Source: Adiantum capillus-veneris
Lineage: Eukaryota > Streptophyta > Polypodiopsida > Polypodiales > Pteridaceae
DNA: 64,000 nucleotides
Assembly (NCBI GenBank): GCA_014529385.2
Contig: CM043959.1
Coordinates: 5,734,466-5,798,465 of the forward strand
Direction: 5' to 3'
The position numbers were made by a program, and so were the translations under genes. Under the pieces are notes generated by a model. It was not told the DNA's origin, made no database searches, and saw only the letters and a program-made list of their open reading frames with translations. Below, in pieces: positions 1 to 11,077 of this stretch. Position 1 is the stretch's first letter. Each line of letters opens with the position of its first letter.

Positions 1-2839
1 CCTTGTCAATATACTCTGTTTGAGATAACCAAATCAACTTCTTTGATCTGTCTCTCTCAATGCGCATACTAAGTATATGACTTGCCTCACCCATGTCTTT
101 CATGTCAAACGATTTTTCCATCTTTGACTTCAAAGCTGAAATTTCTTCCAAGTGCTTGCCATCAATCAACATGTCATCCACATACAAAATAAGGATCAGC
201 CAACTACCATCCTTAGCCTTCTTTGTATATAGACAGTGATCGAACTCACTACGTTTGTAGCCTTGAGAAAGCATAAACTTGTGGAATTTATGGTACCATG
301 CCCTCGGTGATTGTTTTAAGCCATAAAGACTCTTTAACAACTGGCATACCCAATCTTCCTTGCCTTTCTCAACAAACCCTTCTGGCTGCTGCATGTAAAT
401 TTCCACATCTAAATCACCATGCAAGAACGCTGTCTTGACATCCATTTGGTGCAACACCAAATCTAATATGGCAACCAATGCAAGAAAGCATCTCAATGTA
501 GTCATCTTGACCACCGGAGAGAAGACTTCATCAAAGCCAATGCCTTGTTCTTGCTTAAAGCCCTTGGCAACAAGCCTTGCTTTGTACTTTGGCTGACTAT
601 CATGAGCGGTGATCTTATACCTGTAAACCCATTTACAAGGTAGAGCCTTTTTGCCCCGTGGTAATTTAACTAGCTTCCATGTCTTGTTTTTATGCAGAGC
701 CATCATCTCTGACTGCATGGCCAATTGCCAATTGCCGGAGTCCTTCATTTGCACTGCTTCCTTGTAACATGAAGGCTCATTGCAATCAGTCAACATGACA
801 TAGTTCATAGATGGAACAAACCTATCAGGAGGTCGCGTGACACGTCCAGATCTACGCACAATAGGTGGCTCAAGCTCAGCCACAACCTGTGGTTCCACTC
901 TATCCTGTCCTTGCTCCTCTTGAGCCCTGACATTTTGTCTTGCACGTGCAGGTCCATCTTCTTGGAAGACAACTCTTCTAATCTCCTCAACCTTCTCTTG
1001 TATGGTCCTATTCATCCTCTCAGCAACACCATTTTGAGGAGGATTGTAAGGAGCAGTAAGTTCACGTTTTATACCTTTTGACTCACAAAAGTCCTGAAAG
1101 GCCTTTGAAACATACTCTCCACCATTGTCAGTGCGTAAGCATTTAAGCTTCTTGCCACTCCGATTCTCCACAAGTGTCACAAACGTTTTGAAAACACTAA
1201 ACGCTTCATCCTTGTGCTTGAGAAAGTAAACCGATACTTTCCTTGAGTAATCATCTATAAATGTCATAAAGTAAGAAGCTCCCCCTAGAGATAGGTTAGG
1301 CATAGGTCCACACAAATCACTATGAACAAGTGCCAACTGTGTATCTCTTCTACTGCTTCTATGCTTATGTGGCTGCTGTGTTTTCTTACCATACAGACAA
1401 TGTTCACAGAATTCAAAATCATTAAATGAAAAGCCAGAAAAATAACCAGAACGAGACAAGATTTCCATTCCCTTCTTGGACATATGTCCTAACCGGCTAT
1501 GCCACAAAGAAACGTTCGGCTGCTCGGTTACATTGATTACATTTTTAGAGACATTTGATACATAAATCATGTAAAGTCCTCCAGACTTTACTCCATGTGC
1601 TACTGTCATAGAACCCTTGGATATCTTCCACATGTTCTGTCCAAAAGTGGTGACGTAGCCAGCATCATCAAGTAAGCCTGTGCTGATCAAGCTCTTTGTA
1701 ATTGCGGGAACATGTCTCACATTCTTCAGCGTGAAAGAAGAGCCATTCTGAAACTTCAATTGAACATCTCCAACACCTAAGATCTCACATGTCTACCCAT
1801 TGCCTAGCAGAACATGATCTTTAGTGGTCACATAAGAGGTAAACCACTCCTTGTTTGGAGACACATGAAGTGATGCCCCTGAGTCTATAGTCCAGTCACT
1901 CAGTGCATTTCCATCAGATGCTGTAAGAAGAGCTGAGTCCATTGTATTCTTCAAGAAGTAGATGTCTCCTGACACTAGACTGTCATCCTCTGCAACAGTG
2001 TTTGTCACATTTATTTCTTGAATCTTCACTGAGGAATTGTTCTTCTCACCATGGTCTTCAGCTTTCTCTTTGCCTTTTTCTGCTTTCCATTCTCTGCAGT
2101 CTCTTTTCATGTGACCCTTCTTGCCACAATGGTAGCATACTATGTCACTCTTGCCTTTAGCACTGCGGGACTTGCTACGACATTGATTCCTCTTTCCACC
2201 TTTGTACTTGTCTTTGGTCCTTCCCCTGACAACTAAGGCTGTTCCTTTGCCTTTGTCCATTGTATTTCTATTGGTTTCTTCAGTAAGCAGACTTCCTTCT
2301 ACACCTGCTATGTTCAAACCATCTGGAGGTGCAGAATTACTCAAAGCTGTGCGAAAAGTGTCCCAACTTTCCGGCAATGTGATCAACAGGAACATAGCTC
2401 TAACAGGTTCATCAAACTTGACACCTTGAGTTGACAACACACTATAGATTGTGTTGAATTCAATAAGATGATTGGACATAGGTGTCCCTTCTTTCATCTT
2501 CAAGTCAACAAGCTTCTTAAGCCAGTATACCTGTGAAGCTGCACTCTGCTTTTCATAAAGATCACTCAGCTTTAACCATGCCTGATAAGCCGACATCTCA
2601 TCTGCTACATTGAAGTAAACGCTTTCTGCCAAAGTCAGCATAATGGTAGAAAGTGCCAATTCATCCATTTCGCTCCATTCATCTTCGTCCATATCTTCTG
2701 GTTTTATCCCCTTGAGCTTTATAGGTTTTATCTGCTTCTTTTGTACCAACACGTGCCAAATCTGCTGCTTCCACAATGGGAAATTGGTTCCATCCAGCTT
2801 CTTGATATTGTAAAGAGCAGTGTCCTGTGATCCAGCCAT
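1..2839 (-). pseudogene. Ty1/copia Gag-Pol polyprotein with one in-frame TAG
   Basis: The start is the Met at 2839 (MAGSQDTALYNIKKLDG). Residues about 10-180 resemble the copia gag domain. A CCHC knuckle (CYHCGKKGHMKRDC) is at residues 235-248 and the protease motif DSGAS at 319-323. A TAG at 1795-1793 follows GNG, just after the protease start. Below it the same frame stays open to base 1 (about 597 codons). It holds the pre-integrase zinc region, integrase acidic sites (HSDLCGP, RTDNGGEY, then PPQNGVAERMNRT), KQSPRAWY, and the RT catalytic YVDDM near 184-170. I checked this stretch codon by codon and found no other stop. The TAG is most simply CAG changed by one transition. Programmed readthrough is possible but not usual for copia elements. 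Confidence 0.92.
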
Positions 2840-3920
2840 AGCTACGCTTCATAGTAGTTTACTTTCCTGGGAAAAATTCGGCAGAGTTTCCCCTGTAAAC
2901 TGACCTCTGAACCAATATCAACCTGTCAAATGAACCAAGAAAGCTTCAGATTCTGCATAAATTTTGGCAGAGTCTCCTTTGTAAAATGGCTCTGGTGTAC
3001 TCAAAAACAGACCAAAAACAGCTCAAAAAACACTGTCTCTCTGACACTGTAAGCTGCGGGTAAACCTGTCCTGCACCTGTATTGTCTCTCACTGTCCTGT
3101 CATTGTCCTGTAAGCATAGACTGTGACAATGCCTCAACGGCAGTAAAGCAAAGATGCAATCCCAACTGTCTAACTCACAGTCAATACATCCTAGCTGCCT
3201 ATCTAAGGGTGCTCGAGGGATCGCTCCAAGACCTGTATCACCGAAAGGATCTCAACATTCGAGAATCCCCCAGCTCAATAAAACCTCACTCGACCCTCAA
3301 CAAAGGCTGCAGTAAATCTGACAGTACATAGACTTCCCACAAAGTCATACATCCACAAATTTCCCACTGTATGCTGTAACCGCTGCGGTGGTTGTTTGCT
3401 GCGTGACTCACAGCCAGCAAACCCTCTACAAACATACATCATCTTTGACAATACATCCCATGTGGAAGTACCTGCAATGTCAGGACGAAATCTGGAATAT
3501 CAAGCAGCAAACACAAGCTACCTGATGAACTAGTGGATGTCGCCTACAGTCTGTGTGTAGATGCGCCCGTGTCGTATGTGACACGCCTCCAAGAACTGTG
3601 AGCCGTCCTTCGATGTGTAGACAGCCACAAATCAACACTCTGGGAGTTTTGATATCCTCAGCACCTGCAGTTGTAGGCCAAAAACCCCAAATTTGCAGAG
3701 TCGGATCTACACTCGTCGAGACCACGTAGTCGAAAATGGCTTGCGCAGAACTTTGTCGAAGGCGAACGGTGGCTGAGATGACCTCAGAATGAAATTCTGA
3801 GCACACCTAGCCCTATGGGCTATCCCATAAGATTTGGGGCCGTGTCTTTGCCTGTCGAATTTCTTTCCAATCTGAGCTGGTGACTCTAGCCTCCTGCAGT
3901 GCTGCCCCGAGCCTCGATCT
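2840..3920 (-). other. Long untranslated leader of the copia element
   Basis: About 1.1 kb separates the primer site from the gag start with no sizeable open frame in the sense direction. It holds a 59-bp block also found in the gypsy leader at 12648-12706, two copies of a GGGGAAACTCTGCC-like motif (2876-2899 and 2961-2986, read on the minus strand), and ACAGG-rich stretches. A leader this long could carry packaging or translation signals. Confidence 0.6.
3231..3289 (-). promoter_or_regulatory. 59-bp leader block shared with a gypsy element
   Basis: On the minus strand this block starts GTGAGGTTTTATTGAGCTGG and ends GGTGATACAGGT. It matches 12648-12706 at 56 of 59 positions by eye. A stem GGAT-CTC / GAG-ATCC can form, and two of the three differences fall in its loop. 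A structured RNA role such as packaging or dimerisation is inference. Confidence 0.6.
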
Positions 3921-3934
3921 GAGCTCTGATACCA
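3921..3934 (-). other. Primer binding site (initiator-Met tRNA)
   Basis: On the minus strand the sequence is TGGTATCAGAGCTC, the usual plant copia primer site complementary to the 3' end of initiator methionine tRNA. It lies two bases inside the LTR end. Confidence 0.9.
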
Positions 3935-3936
3935 GT

Positions 3937-4128
3937 TGAAGGAGTACGAGCGGAAGTGCGACGCGAGAGAGAGTGCAAGAAGAAGAGCACGACGATATGG
4001 TGAACTCGCTCTACTGTAATGTGTAGAGCATAGTGAGTTCTTATTAGGTTTTTACAAAAGAATATGTGTACATACTTGGCGGCCCGCCCACTTACCTGGG
4101 CGACCAGATTGGGCTGTATACCCCAACA
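3937..4128 (-). repeat. 5' LTR of the copia element, about 192 bp
   Basis: On the plus strand it runs from TGAAGGAG to CCCCAACA, giving TG...CA ends. On the element's strand it begins TGTTGGGGTATACAG. The inner end is fixed by the primer site. The outer end is inferred from the TG/CA rule because the partner LTR is outside the window. Confidence 0.7.
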
Positions 4129-4161
4129 AGTGGTGGCATTTCCAAGCATCCACGGTCTAAA

Positions 4162-4357
4162 GACCTATTTATGTCTCAAGGCATTTTATGTGCCAGGACC
4201 GCCTTGATTTAATGTGTGCAACCACGTCCACACCACCTTGCCAGCTATGCACTGCATTCGACCTATTCATGTCTCAAGAGATTTTATGTGCCAGGATCGC
4301 CTTGATTTAATGTGTGCTACCACGTCCACGCCACCTTGCCACCTATGCACTGCATTC
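4162..4357. repeat. Two tandem copies of a 98-bp unit
   Basis: The unit beginning GACCTATT(T/C)ATGTCTCAAG occurs at 4162 and again at 4260, nearly identical over its whole length. No coding capacity is evident. Confidence 0.85.
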
Positions 4358-5100
4358 GGCCAAGCCTTGGCCCTTCAGCTTCTATAAGCCTTCAGCCACT
4401 CGATAGAAGGTGAAGGGGAGGATGATTAGGTGTGTGTGTGTGTGTGTGTGTGTGTTCAATGAGCTTGCTATGTCGATAGGTTGATAAGTAAGCGTTAGCA
4501 GGTAGCTGCAAGCATTTAGGCATTTGACAGGTGAGGGGGAGGGTGATTAAGATGACCACCTGCCTTGAGGGCTGATGTGATGATGTATACACTAGGTTAA
4601 GACACGAGACATAGGGGACATGATTACTTGCAAGCTTCAATTTAATCCAACGAATGAATATGGCCGCTACAAGAGTACCTCCATCGTCAATTCCTCCTCC
4701 ATGGAAATTTTTTCTAACCCCTAACCCTCTCCGCTAATGCTTTAAATTAATATTCTTAGGCCTAATTATAAAGAATGACTACTTCCATCCACCACTAGTT
4801 TGTCTTTTCACTGCGAATGTGCCACAACTACGCCAATGGCCAAATCAATCCATCCATCCATGATAGCAAAGCCCCACACATAAGTTGAATTGGCAAAAAC
4901 CTCTGCATTCACGGACATCGGTGTTAATAAAGAATAAAGCAACACAAAGGAGGAGGAGGAGGAGAGGGCGCGAATCCCCAAATACAACCTCTGGACGCCG
5001 ATCAGGCACAAGGATTGCAAATGGTGTGAATGGGACACAGAGCATCCGGACGTGAAGCAGGAGCAGTTGTTCATCAATGGTACCAGGACGCCCTTGTCTA
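4358..5100. other. Non-coding stretch with a short TG microsatellite
   Basis: A (TG) tract lies at 4430-4454 and GGA repeats near 4950-4965. I see no gene. Short open frames here lack composition or motifs that would support coding. Confidence 0.5.
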
Positions 5101-5433
5101 CCTCCTTATCAGAGAGCCCCAGCTCTTGGCTGACAGGTCGAGCTTGACTTCTTCCTCAGTGGCTTCTGGCTGGAGGTTATGGACGACTTCGAGGCGATAG
5201 AGGAGCGCTACCGCAAGCTGAAACAGCAGTAGGAAGAGGAGATGGAGAAAGAAGGTATTGTGGGCAGGGAGATGAAGCTGCTGCCGGCCATGGTCGAAGC
5301 TTCACTGGGTGCCAGCCCTGCAACGGTGCCCTCATCGTTAATAAAAAGGGGGGGTTGGAGCCTCCCTATCTTCGGCGCGTGTGCGGACGATGGAGAGGCT
5401 CCAGCCCCTCCCTCCCCCCCCCCTGGTTACTAA
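5101..5433 (+). pseudogene. Degenerate coding fragment, unrecognised
   Basis: Plus-frame translation from about 5137 gives a charged helical stretch (DFFLSGFWLEVMDDFEAIEE, then RYRKLKQQ), a TAG at 5230, then EEEMEKEGIVGREMKLLPAM in the same frame. The segment is more GC-rich than its surroundings and looks like a coiled-coil gene fragment with one in-frame stop. I do not recognise the family. It may be chance. Confidence 0.25.
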
Positions 5434-5888
5434 TTGACACCTCCATTTGGAGGTGGGATCAATGGCTCACGATCACCGGTTGATCGTGACCGTTGGATTG
5501 CCTACGGAATGCAAAAGATTTTCACTTTCTCGAATCCGGGACTTGAACCCACTACCCTCTCTCCCACGGGATTGACTCTAACCACTAGTCTAATGAGATA
5601 AGTTTATAGATCACGGCGTCGCGGACAGGTTCACACTTAGTTCACACCGAGTTCGCACTGAGTTCACACCAAATTTGGTGTGGTGTGCAGGCCCTCCCCA
5701 GTTCACACTGTGTTCATGTCGAGTTCACACTGAGTTCACACCAAATTTGTTGTGGTGCACATATCTCCGAGTTCACGATTAGTTCACACCTAGTTTAATC
5801 TCGATCGGACGGCCCGGATTGCACCCGCCTCGCGACGCCTACTGTGGGCCATTGATCCCACCTCCCTGGGGAGGTGTCATTTAGTGAC
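5426..5888. mobile_element. Terminal-inverted-repeat element with hairpin ends
   Basis: The left end GTTACTAATTGACACCTCC and the reverse complement of the right end GTCACTAAATGACACCTCC match over roughly 40 bp. Each end contains its own small palindrome (GACACCTCC...GGAGGTG). The interior holds a tRNA-like segment and a degenerate GTTCACACTGA repeat array (5625-5800). No clear target duplication was seen. No transposase frame is present, so it is non-autonomous. Confidence 0.65.
5530..5602 (-). repeat. tRNA-like (SINE-type) promoter segment
   Basis: On the minus strand, TAGACTAGTGGTTAG resembles a pol III A box and, 28 bp further on, GGTTCAAGTCCC resembles a B box. The spacing fits a tRNA-derived SINE head. 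No cloverleaf is intact, so this is not called as a tRNA gene. Confidence 0.45.
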
Positions 5889-5893
5889 AAGGT

Positions 5894-5894
<1 letters not shown>

Positions 5895-5925
<31 letters not shown>
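5895..5925. repeat. Poly-C homopolymer, 31 bases
   Basis: An uninterrupted C run lies just outside the inverted-repeat element. A shorter C run is also present beside its left end. Confidence 0.95.
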
Positions 5926-5931
<6 letters not shown>

Positions 5932-5972
5932 TAAGACCTTTACATTTGTCAAGCCGAACTATTATGTTTTAG

Positions 5973-6468
5973 AGAAAATTACCAAAATACCCCTCTAATT
6001 TGTGGAAATTCCCAAAATACCTTTCAAATTTCAAAACTTCCCAAAAGTACCCCAAATATTTTGTCATAATTTCTCAAAATGCCCTTCAAATTTTTTGAAA
6101 TTCCCAAAATACCCATGGTTGCGAGATTTAATTTCACCAAAATTTGAAAAAAGTGTAGGTTTTCTTATGAAAACCGATTGTCAATCAATACAAGATGCTA
6201 AAACTAGAATTTGAGTTGGTTACGTAGGCTTTTAAGATGAATTGCTTCATTATTTTTAGACATAATTGCCTTTTTTCGAGAGGTAATTTGTGACAAATTG
6301 CATGCCAAGCACTTAAAAACGGATCTCAATTGTCAAAAAGAAACAAAAATTATAAAATCTTGAATAATCCAACCAAAATAAATACAAGGGAATTTTGGGA
6401 ATTTTTGAAATTTGAGGGGTATTTTGGAAATTTCCACAAATTTCAGGGGTATTTTGGTAGTTTTCCCT
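5973..6468. mobile_element. MITE with about 75-bp terminal inverted repeats
   Basis: The left end AGAAAATTACCAAAATACCC pairs with the right end, whose reverse complement reads AGGGAAAACTACCAAAATAC. The match extends about 75 bp. Flanks ATGTTTTAG and ACGTTTTAT agree at 7 of 9 bases, which would fit a 9-bp Mutator-type target duplication. No coding sequence lies inside. Confidence 0.65.
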
Positions 6469-6477
6469 ACGTTTTAT

Positions 6478-7203
6478 ATTACTATAAATGCCTTTGCTTG
6501 GGGCACCACATTGTTGCCCTCATCGCCATTACTCTGTTGCTTGCACTAGCCAGTGCTTTTTCCTCCCTACAAAGCTCCCACAATCTCTTGCACCTACAAA
6601 CCATATTAATGTGCATGCAGACATGATCATGTGTACTGAGTTCTACAACGTACTTGAATTTCTAAGTGATTAAGAAGTATAGACTCACTTTAGTAGTCAT
6701 ACAAGGATTAAGCTCAAGAAGCCAGTGAGCCTAGAATTTAGAGCACAAGATCATCACACAAACATCTAGCACAGAAGTTGGCAATTCCTCCTCATCACCA
6801 TCATCATCTAGCAACAGTTGCAACTCGTGATCATCATTATATGATGCAATATTGTAGCTCTTTTTGACAACAGGCTACATTGTAGTGGATTAATGCTATA
6901 CTTGTGAGTAATTTTCAATGACTGGCCGCCCTGTAGGCAATAAAAACCTTTCAATTACTACTTTTACAAGGCACATGTACCTACTGATCATGGACCTCAT
7001 AGCGACAACAATAGAATATTGAAAGATGGTATTTGGAAGTGCTACGTGGGGTGGCACTTTTTAAATTTGGCGATGCTCAAATTTGACACATGCAAGATGT
7101 GGCAAAAGTGCACATGGGATGTTGTATATACATAAATAGATTTGGGTTTACTATTTCCATTGATGCATGTGTATCCCATTACTAAATAAATTGAGGAGAA
7201 ACA
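6478..7203. other. No gene seen
   Basis: AT-rich sequence without recognisable coding, repeats or terminal repeats. Confidence 0.4.
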
Positions 7204-7407
7204 ATGGCTCCCAAGTGTGTCGGTACTAGCACTCTCTCTTCAGTTTCCTATAAGAAGAGAAAGACATGTGTAGCATGTGTGTACGCCAATGTTAAAGGTG
7301 TACACACATGTGTAGCATGTGTGTACGCCAATGTTAAAGGTGTACACACATGTGTAGCATGTGTGTACGCCAATGTTAAAGGTCACGCACACACGAACAT
7401 CATTTGA
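7204..7407 (+). CDS. Small open frame of three 14-residue repeats, doubtful
   Basis: The 67-residue frame starts MAPKCVGTST and contains TCVACVYANVKGVH three times, because the underlying 42-bp DNA repeat is a multiple of three. No known domain is seen. The frame may be open only because the minisatellite lacks stops. Confidence 0.15.
   Translation: MAPKCVGTSTLSSVSYKKRKTCVACVYANVKGVHTCVACVYANVKGVHTCVACVYANVKGHAHTNII
7264..7389. repeat. 42-bp minisatellite, three copies
   Basis: Copies starting ACATGTGTAGCATGTGTG occur at 7264, 7306 and 7348 and are almost identical. Confidence 0.9.
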
Positions 7408-7493
7408 AGTGCCGTCAAGATGCAAGCATTTGGAGAGATGCCCTCGTTTGTTAATTGTTGAAAACAGTGTAGTGCTTCAATCCTGTAATACAA
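7395..7493 (-). pseudogene. Single PPR repeat fragment
   Basis: Minus-strand translation gives RIEALHCFQQLTNEGISPNA followed by CILTAL. This matches the second half of a PPR motif (EAL..F..M...G..P....). It is an isolated scrap of the decayed PPR genes seen at 17.6-20.8 and 31.0-32.7 kb. Confidence 0.6.
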
Positions 7494-7834
7494 ACACACT
7501 AATTTATAGAAAAAGGGGAGGCTAGAGACATCGATCGTCTGTGCCGCACATGCGGACGACCGGGGGGCTCCAGGTCCCCTCTTTTTTTCAAGTTTGTATG
7601 TGTGTCTTTCCAATTAAACGGCACTTTTTGGAATATTAGTTCTTTGCAAAACATCAAAAATTATTATAGATAGCTAAACTAGAGCATTATATTGTTTATG
7701 AAATTGATAAAAAATGCTAAATTGGAGCATTATATCTAAATTAATACACCATAAAAAGTGAAACATGAACTATATTATTTTTGTTGCCTATTTTCAACTA
7801 TTGTGTCCAACTTTCATATAATGTAAAAGATATT

Positions 7835-8648
7835 GAGCTCTCTGCTTATTCGTGTGCACATGGATGATCAGAGAGCTCAACACCTTCTATAGATTATGAA
7901 AATAAAATAAAATGGTGACCTACAAAACTGGTTTAATCTCAACATCGTCAACATTTGTCAAAGCTGCATGATCATCCGCGTGCACGCAGATGATCAAAGA
8001 GCTATTTCTCAACTTTTTTTGTAATATTATTCAAAAATATATATTGGATAAAATTTTGGGTTGCCTTTTTTCTGTCCAATGAAGGTAGAGTGGGTTGTTT
8101 TGAAAGTTTTATGCTAAAACAAAGGAAACTCGGTCCATTTTTCTATGTTTTTTATACTTCAATTTATTTATTTTTGGTTTTGACAAATCTCTATGTCTTG
8201 ATTGTTTCAATTATATGGTTTTTACAATGTATTTAATGGAGCCTTGAAAAATAGATTAGTTTTGTTACCTACTTTCAATTATTGTGTCAAATGAATATAG
8301 CATAAGAGTTGTTCGGCTCTTTGATCATACGCTTGCACGTGGATGATTAGAGAGCTCAAACACCTACTATACACAAAGAAAAAAAGAGAAATTGATTTAA
8401 AGTGTATTTATTGGAGCCTTGAAAATAAGATTAATTTTGTTGTCATTTTAAACTACTGGCTCAAAATTACATAAAACACAAGAGTTGTTGAGCTCTCTGA
8501 TCATCCGCTTGCAAGCGGATGACTAGAAAGCTCAAACACCATAGCCTTAATATTTCCATAGACCTTAGCTAGGGGGAGGATCACCATAAAACATAAGAGT
8601 TGTTGAGCTCTCTGATCATCCGCTTGCAAGCGAATGACTAGAGAGCTC
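7835..8648. repeat. Five copies of a 44-bp near-palindrome
   Basis: Copies lie at 7835-7878, 7962-8005, 8314-8357, 8490-8533 and 8605-8648. The clearest has left half GAGCTCTCTGATCATCCGC and a mirrored right half ending AGAGAGCTC. Similar AT-rich flanks (GGAGCCTTGAAAA, TAAGAGTTGTTG) accompany several copies, so larger units were duplicated. Confidence 0.8.
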
Positions 8649-8796
8649 AAACACCTATTATTCACTAAGTAATAATGAGAAACGGTGATTTGGAAAAGTG
8701 ATTTTAATTGTATTGAATAAGGTTTTGTTACCCATAGCAAAATAGTGGTTTATCCTCCCCCTGTCTAAGGTCTATGGCAATATTAAGGCTATGGTG
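8537..8796. mobile_element. MITE-like element with about 46-bp inverted repeats
   Basis: The left end CACCATAGCCTTAATATTTC and the reverse complement of the right end agree over about 46 bp, down to AGGGGGAGGAT. The element contains the fifth 44-bp palindrome. The target duplication is unclear and there is no transposase. Confidence 0.6.
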
Positions 8797-9089
8797 CAAC
8801 ATGAGACCGTCATACTAAATTCCAGTCGCAACAAAATTTTGTAGAGAGGAGGGAGGGGGGGTGTTGCATTCCCCATCCCTGCAACATTTCCTTTTGGATT
8901 GTGACATTGAGCCCATGGTCCCATGCTTTGAAACAATCACAAAAAGGAAATTTAGTAAAGTAGTTCCAACACTTCATTACACAATGAAAGACATTGGAAG
9001 TAGGTGAGTAGACCTATGGACATGGATTAGTTGTACAAGACACAATTGGTGTCGAGGGACTTTTTTGTCTGGAATGAGGGGCATGAGAG

Positions 9090-9860
9090 CATTGTCTTTA
9101 GAAACATAGCAAAAGACAGATACTAGTTAGAATATTTTCCCTTATCAACGGGGAGTGAAGAGGATCTACTAGCGCCAAGAAATCATTCTCTTTAGGAAAA
9201 ATATACAAAAGACAAATATTAGTTAGAGTATTTTTCCTTATCAAATCCACATGAAAATAAGCATCTATACCCTGTGGACCTCCATAAATTAACTCACAAA
9301 GGGTGTGGTTGCACCCCATGTCTTGAAAAAAAAACAACAAAAGGAAGCTAGAAAACCTTTTGAAAGCATCTACTAGTGCCAAGAAATCATTGTCTTTAGG
9401 AAAAATAGTAAAAGATAGGTACTAGTTAGAATATTTTTGCTTATTGATTCTACATGAAAATAAGCATATATACTCCGTGGACCTCCATAAAAAACTCACA
9501 AGAGGTGTGGCTGCAGCCCATGTCTTGAAAAGAAAGCCAAAAGGAAGCCACTACAAAACCTTTTGAAAGCATCTACTAGTGCCAAGAAATCATTCTCTTT
9601 AGGGAAAATAGAAAAAGACAAATACTAATTAGAGTATTTTTCCTTATGAGATCCACATGAAAATAAGAATCTATACCTCGTGGACCTCCATAACTCAAAT
9701 CAGAAGGGGTATGGTTGCACCCTACAAAACAAAGCCACTACAAAACCTTATGAAAGCATCTACTAGTGCAAAGAAAGCATTATCTTTAGGGAAAATAGGA
9801 AAAGAAAGAATCTATATCCCATGTGCCTCCATAACTCAACTCACAAGGGATGGATGAGAG
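9090..9860. repeat. Tandem array of an approximately 200-bp unit, four copies
   Basis: The phrase ATCTACTAGTGCCAAGAAAT recurs near 9163, 9366, 9569 and 9756 (spacing 203, 203, 187), with matching text between. Antisense frames read FLALVDAF repeatedly, but no family is recognised. Confidence 0.8.
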
Positions 9861-11077
9861 CCTTGCCAATGTCCAATGGATCTAAGATGCACTTTGAGAC
9901 CTTGGGGGATTGAAGGTGTGTTGTGCGTGTGTGCGTGGGCCGGGGGGGGGGGGTGTTCACTATGCATAAATTGTGTATATCGTGTGCATCCAAGGGCTAT
10001 TTTTTCAAAACTCTTTATCTATGAGTTTTGTACAGATAAAATAGACCCTTTTCATACTCAATCGATAAATGTTTTCCCAATTTCATTTTATGATACCATT
10101 TTGTATATAAAAATTTGAGAAATAAATGAAAAACAAATAATACCTTCTGCTGCACTCACCTGGTAGTTACATAATTAGTAAGTGACCCCCCTGAGTTTGA
10201 GCCCTTGCAAAATGCTTTGCGGCACCATCACCTCCACCTCGAGTCAAAAGGCCGAGTGGTAGTCCATATCTAGCCCTTGAAAAAAACTTTACATATTACT
10301 TGTAGTGAAAAATAGGTAGGTGCAAAAAATGGTGTGGTGGGCTTTGTAGTACATCAAGTACTATAGTAGGGTGTAATTACGCATGCTCGCATGGTGGGTG
10401 GTTTAGCTTCTATGTCTCATGAGAACCCATATGTGAGAGCAAAACTTATCATCATGTCATGAAATACCTTCCACTCCTAGAAAGTGAAGGGGGGAAATGC
10501 AGCGTGGGAAACGTAGCCATGATATCCTCCAAGGACTATGTCATGTTGACCTAATCCCTCCCTAATCAAAGGAAGCATGCAAAGTTGCTCTACACTAAGA
10601 AACCTTGTCATTTGTCACTGGTCAAAAATGTGGTAAGTTGTGCTTATCTAGATGGTCCTCTATGTTTCTATCCCTCAACCATATATGAAGATATGGTAGT
10701 CAATATTATAGTCATTCCTCAACAGCTATGGTAGGTTTTTCTCATCTATATGTATGGACATCTGCTTTTCTTTCCTCTAGCCATAAATGACAATTAGTCA
10801 TAAACTATGATATGCTAATTGTTTTAGGGAATGGATGAGATGTATATTTGATCTTAAGTGAAAATTGCTAAGCTAGATGTATTTGGTGAGATAGGATCCT
10901 TACGGAGGAGGTTACATTAACAAAAAAACTGCATGCCATTTTTTGACTACTCTTGAAGGGCTCATATGATGTGCACATCAAAGAAGAGCCTAATTGCACA
11001 TACCATGATTTTCAAAAGAGAGAATCTACTCAAAGGTGTTTCTTGCCTACAAACACAAGTATAATTAACGTAAACGT
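9861..11077. other. No gene seen; G run and a possible SINE head
   Basis: A short G run lies near 9940-9951. Apart from the tRNA-like patch at 10150-10220 I see no structure. This DNA is the left flank of the gypsy insertion. Confidence 0.4.
10150..10220 (+). repeat. Possible tRNA-derived SINE head
   Basis: TGGTAGTTACATAATTAG followed by GAGTTTGAGCCC resembles pol III A and B boxes. The match is imperfect and no SINE tail was identified. Confidence 0.3.

Larger units (their letters stand above)
1..4128 (-). mobile_element. Ty1/copia retrotransposon, 5' LTR through reverse transcriptase, cut by window edge
   Basis: In minus-strand order the sequence shows a short LTR (4128-3937), a primer site matching initiator-Met tRNA, a leader of about 1.1 kb, then gag, protease, integrase and reverse transcriptase in one frame. 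The gag-protease-integrase-RT order is the Ty1/copia order. The RNase H part and 3' LTR lie outside the window, so age and target duplication cannot be judged. Only one nonsense codon interrupts the visible coding sequence. Confidence 0.93.

Noticed and set aside
7204-9860. CRISPR-like regular repeats
   Set aside because: The repeats are tandem minisatellites or dispersed palindromes without regular unique spacers, in a eukaryotic genome.
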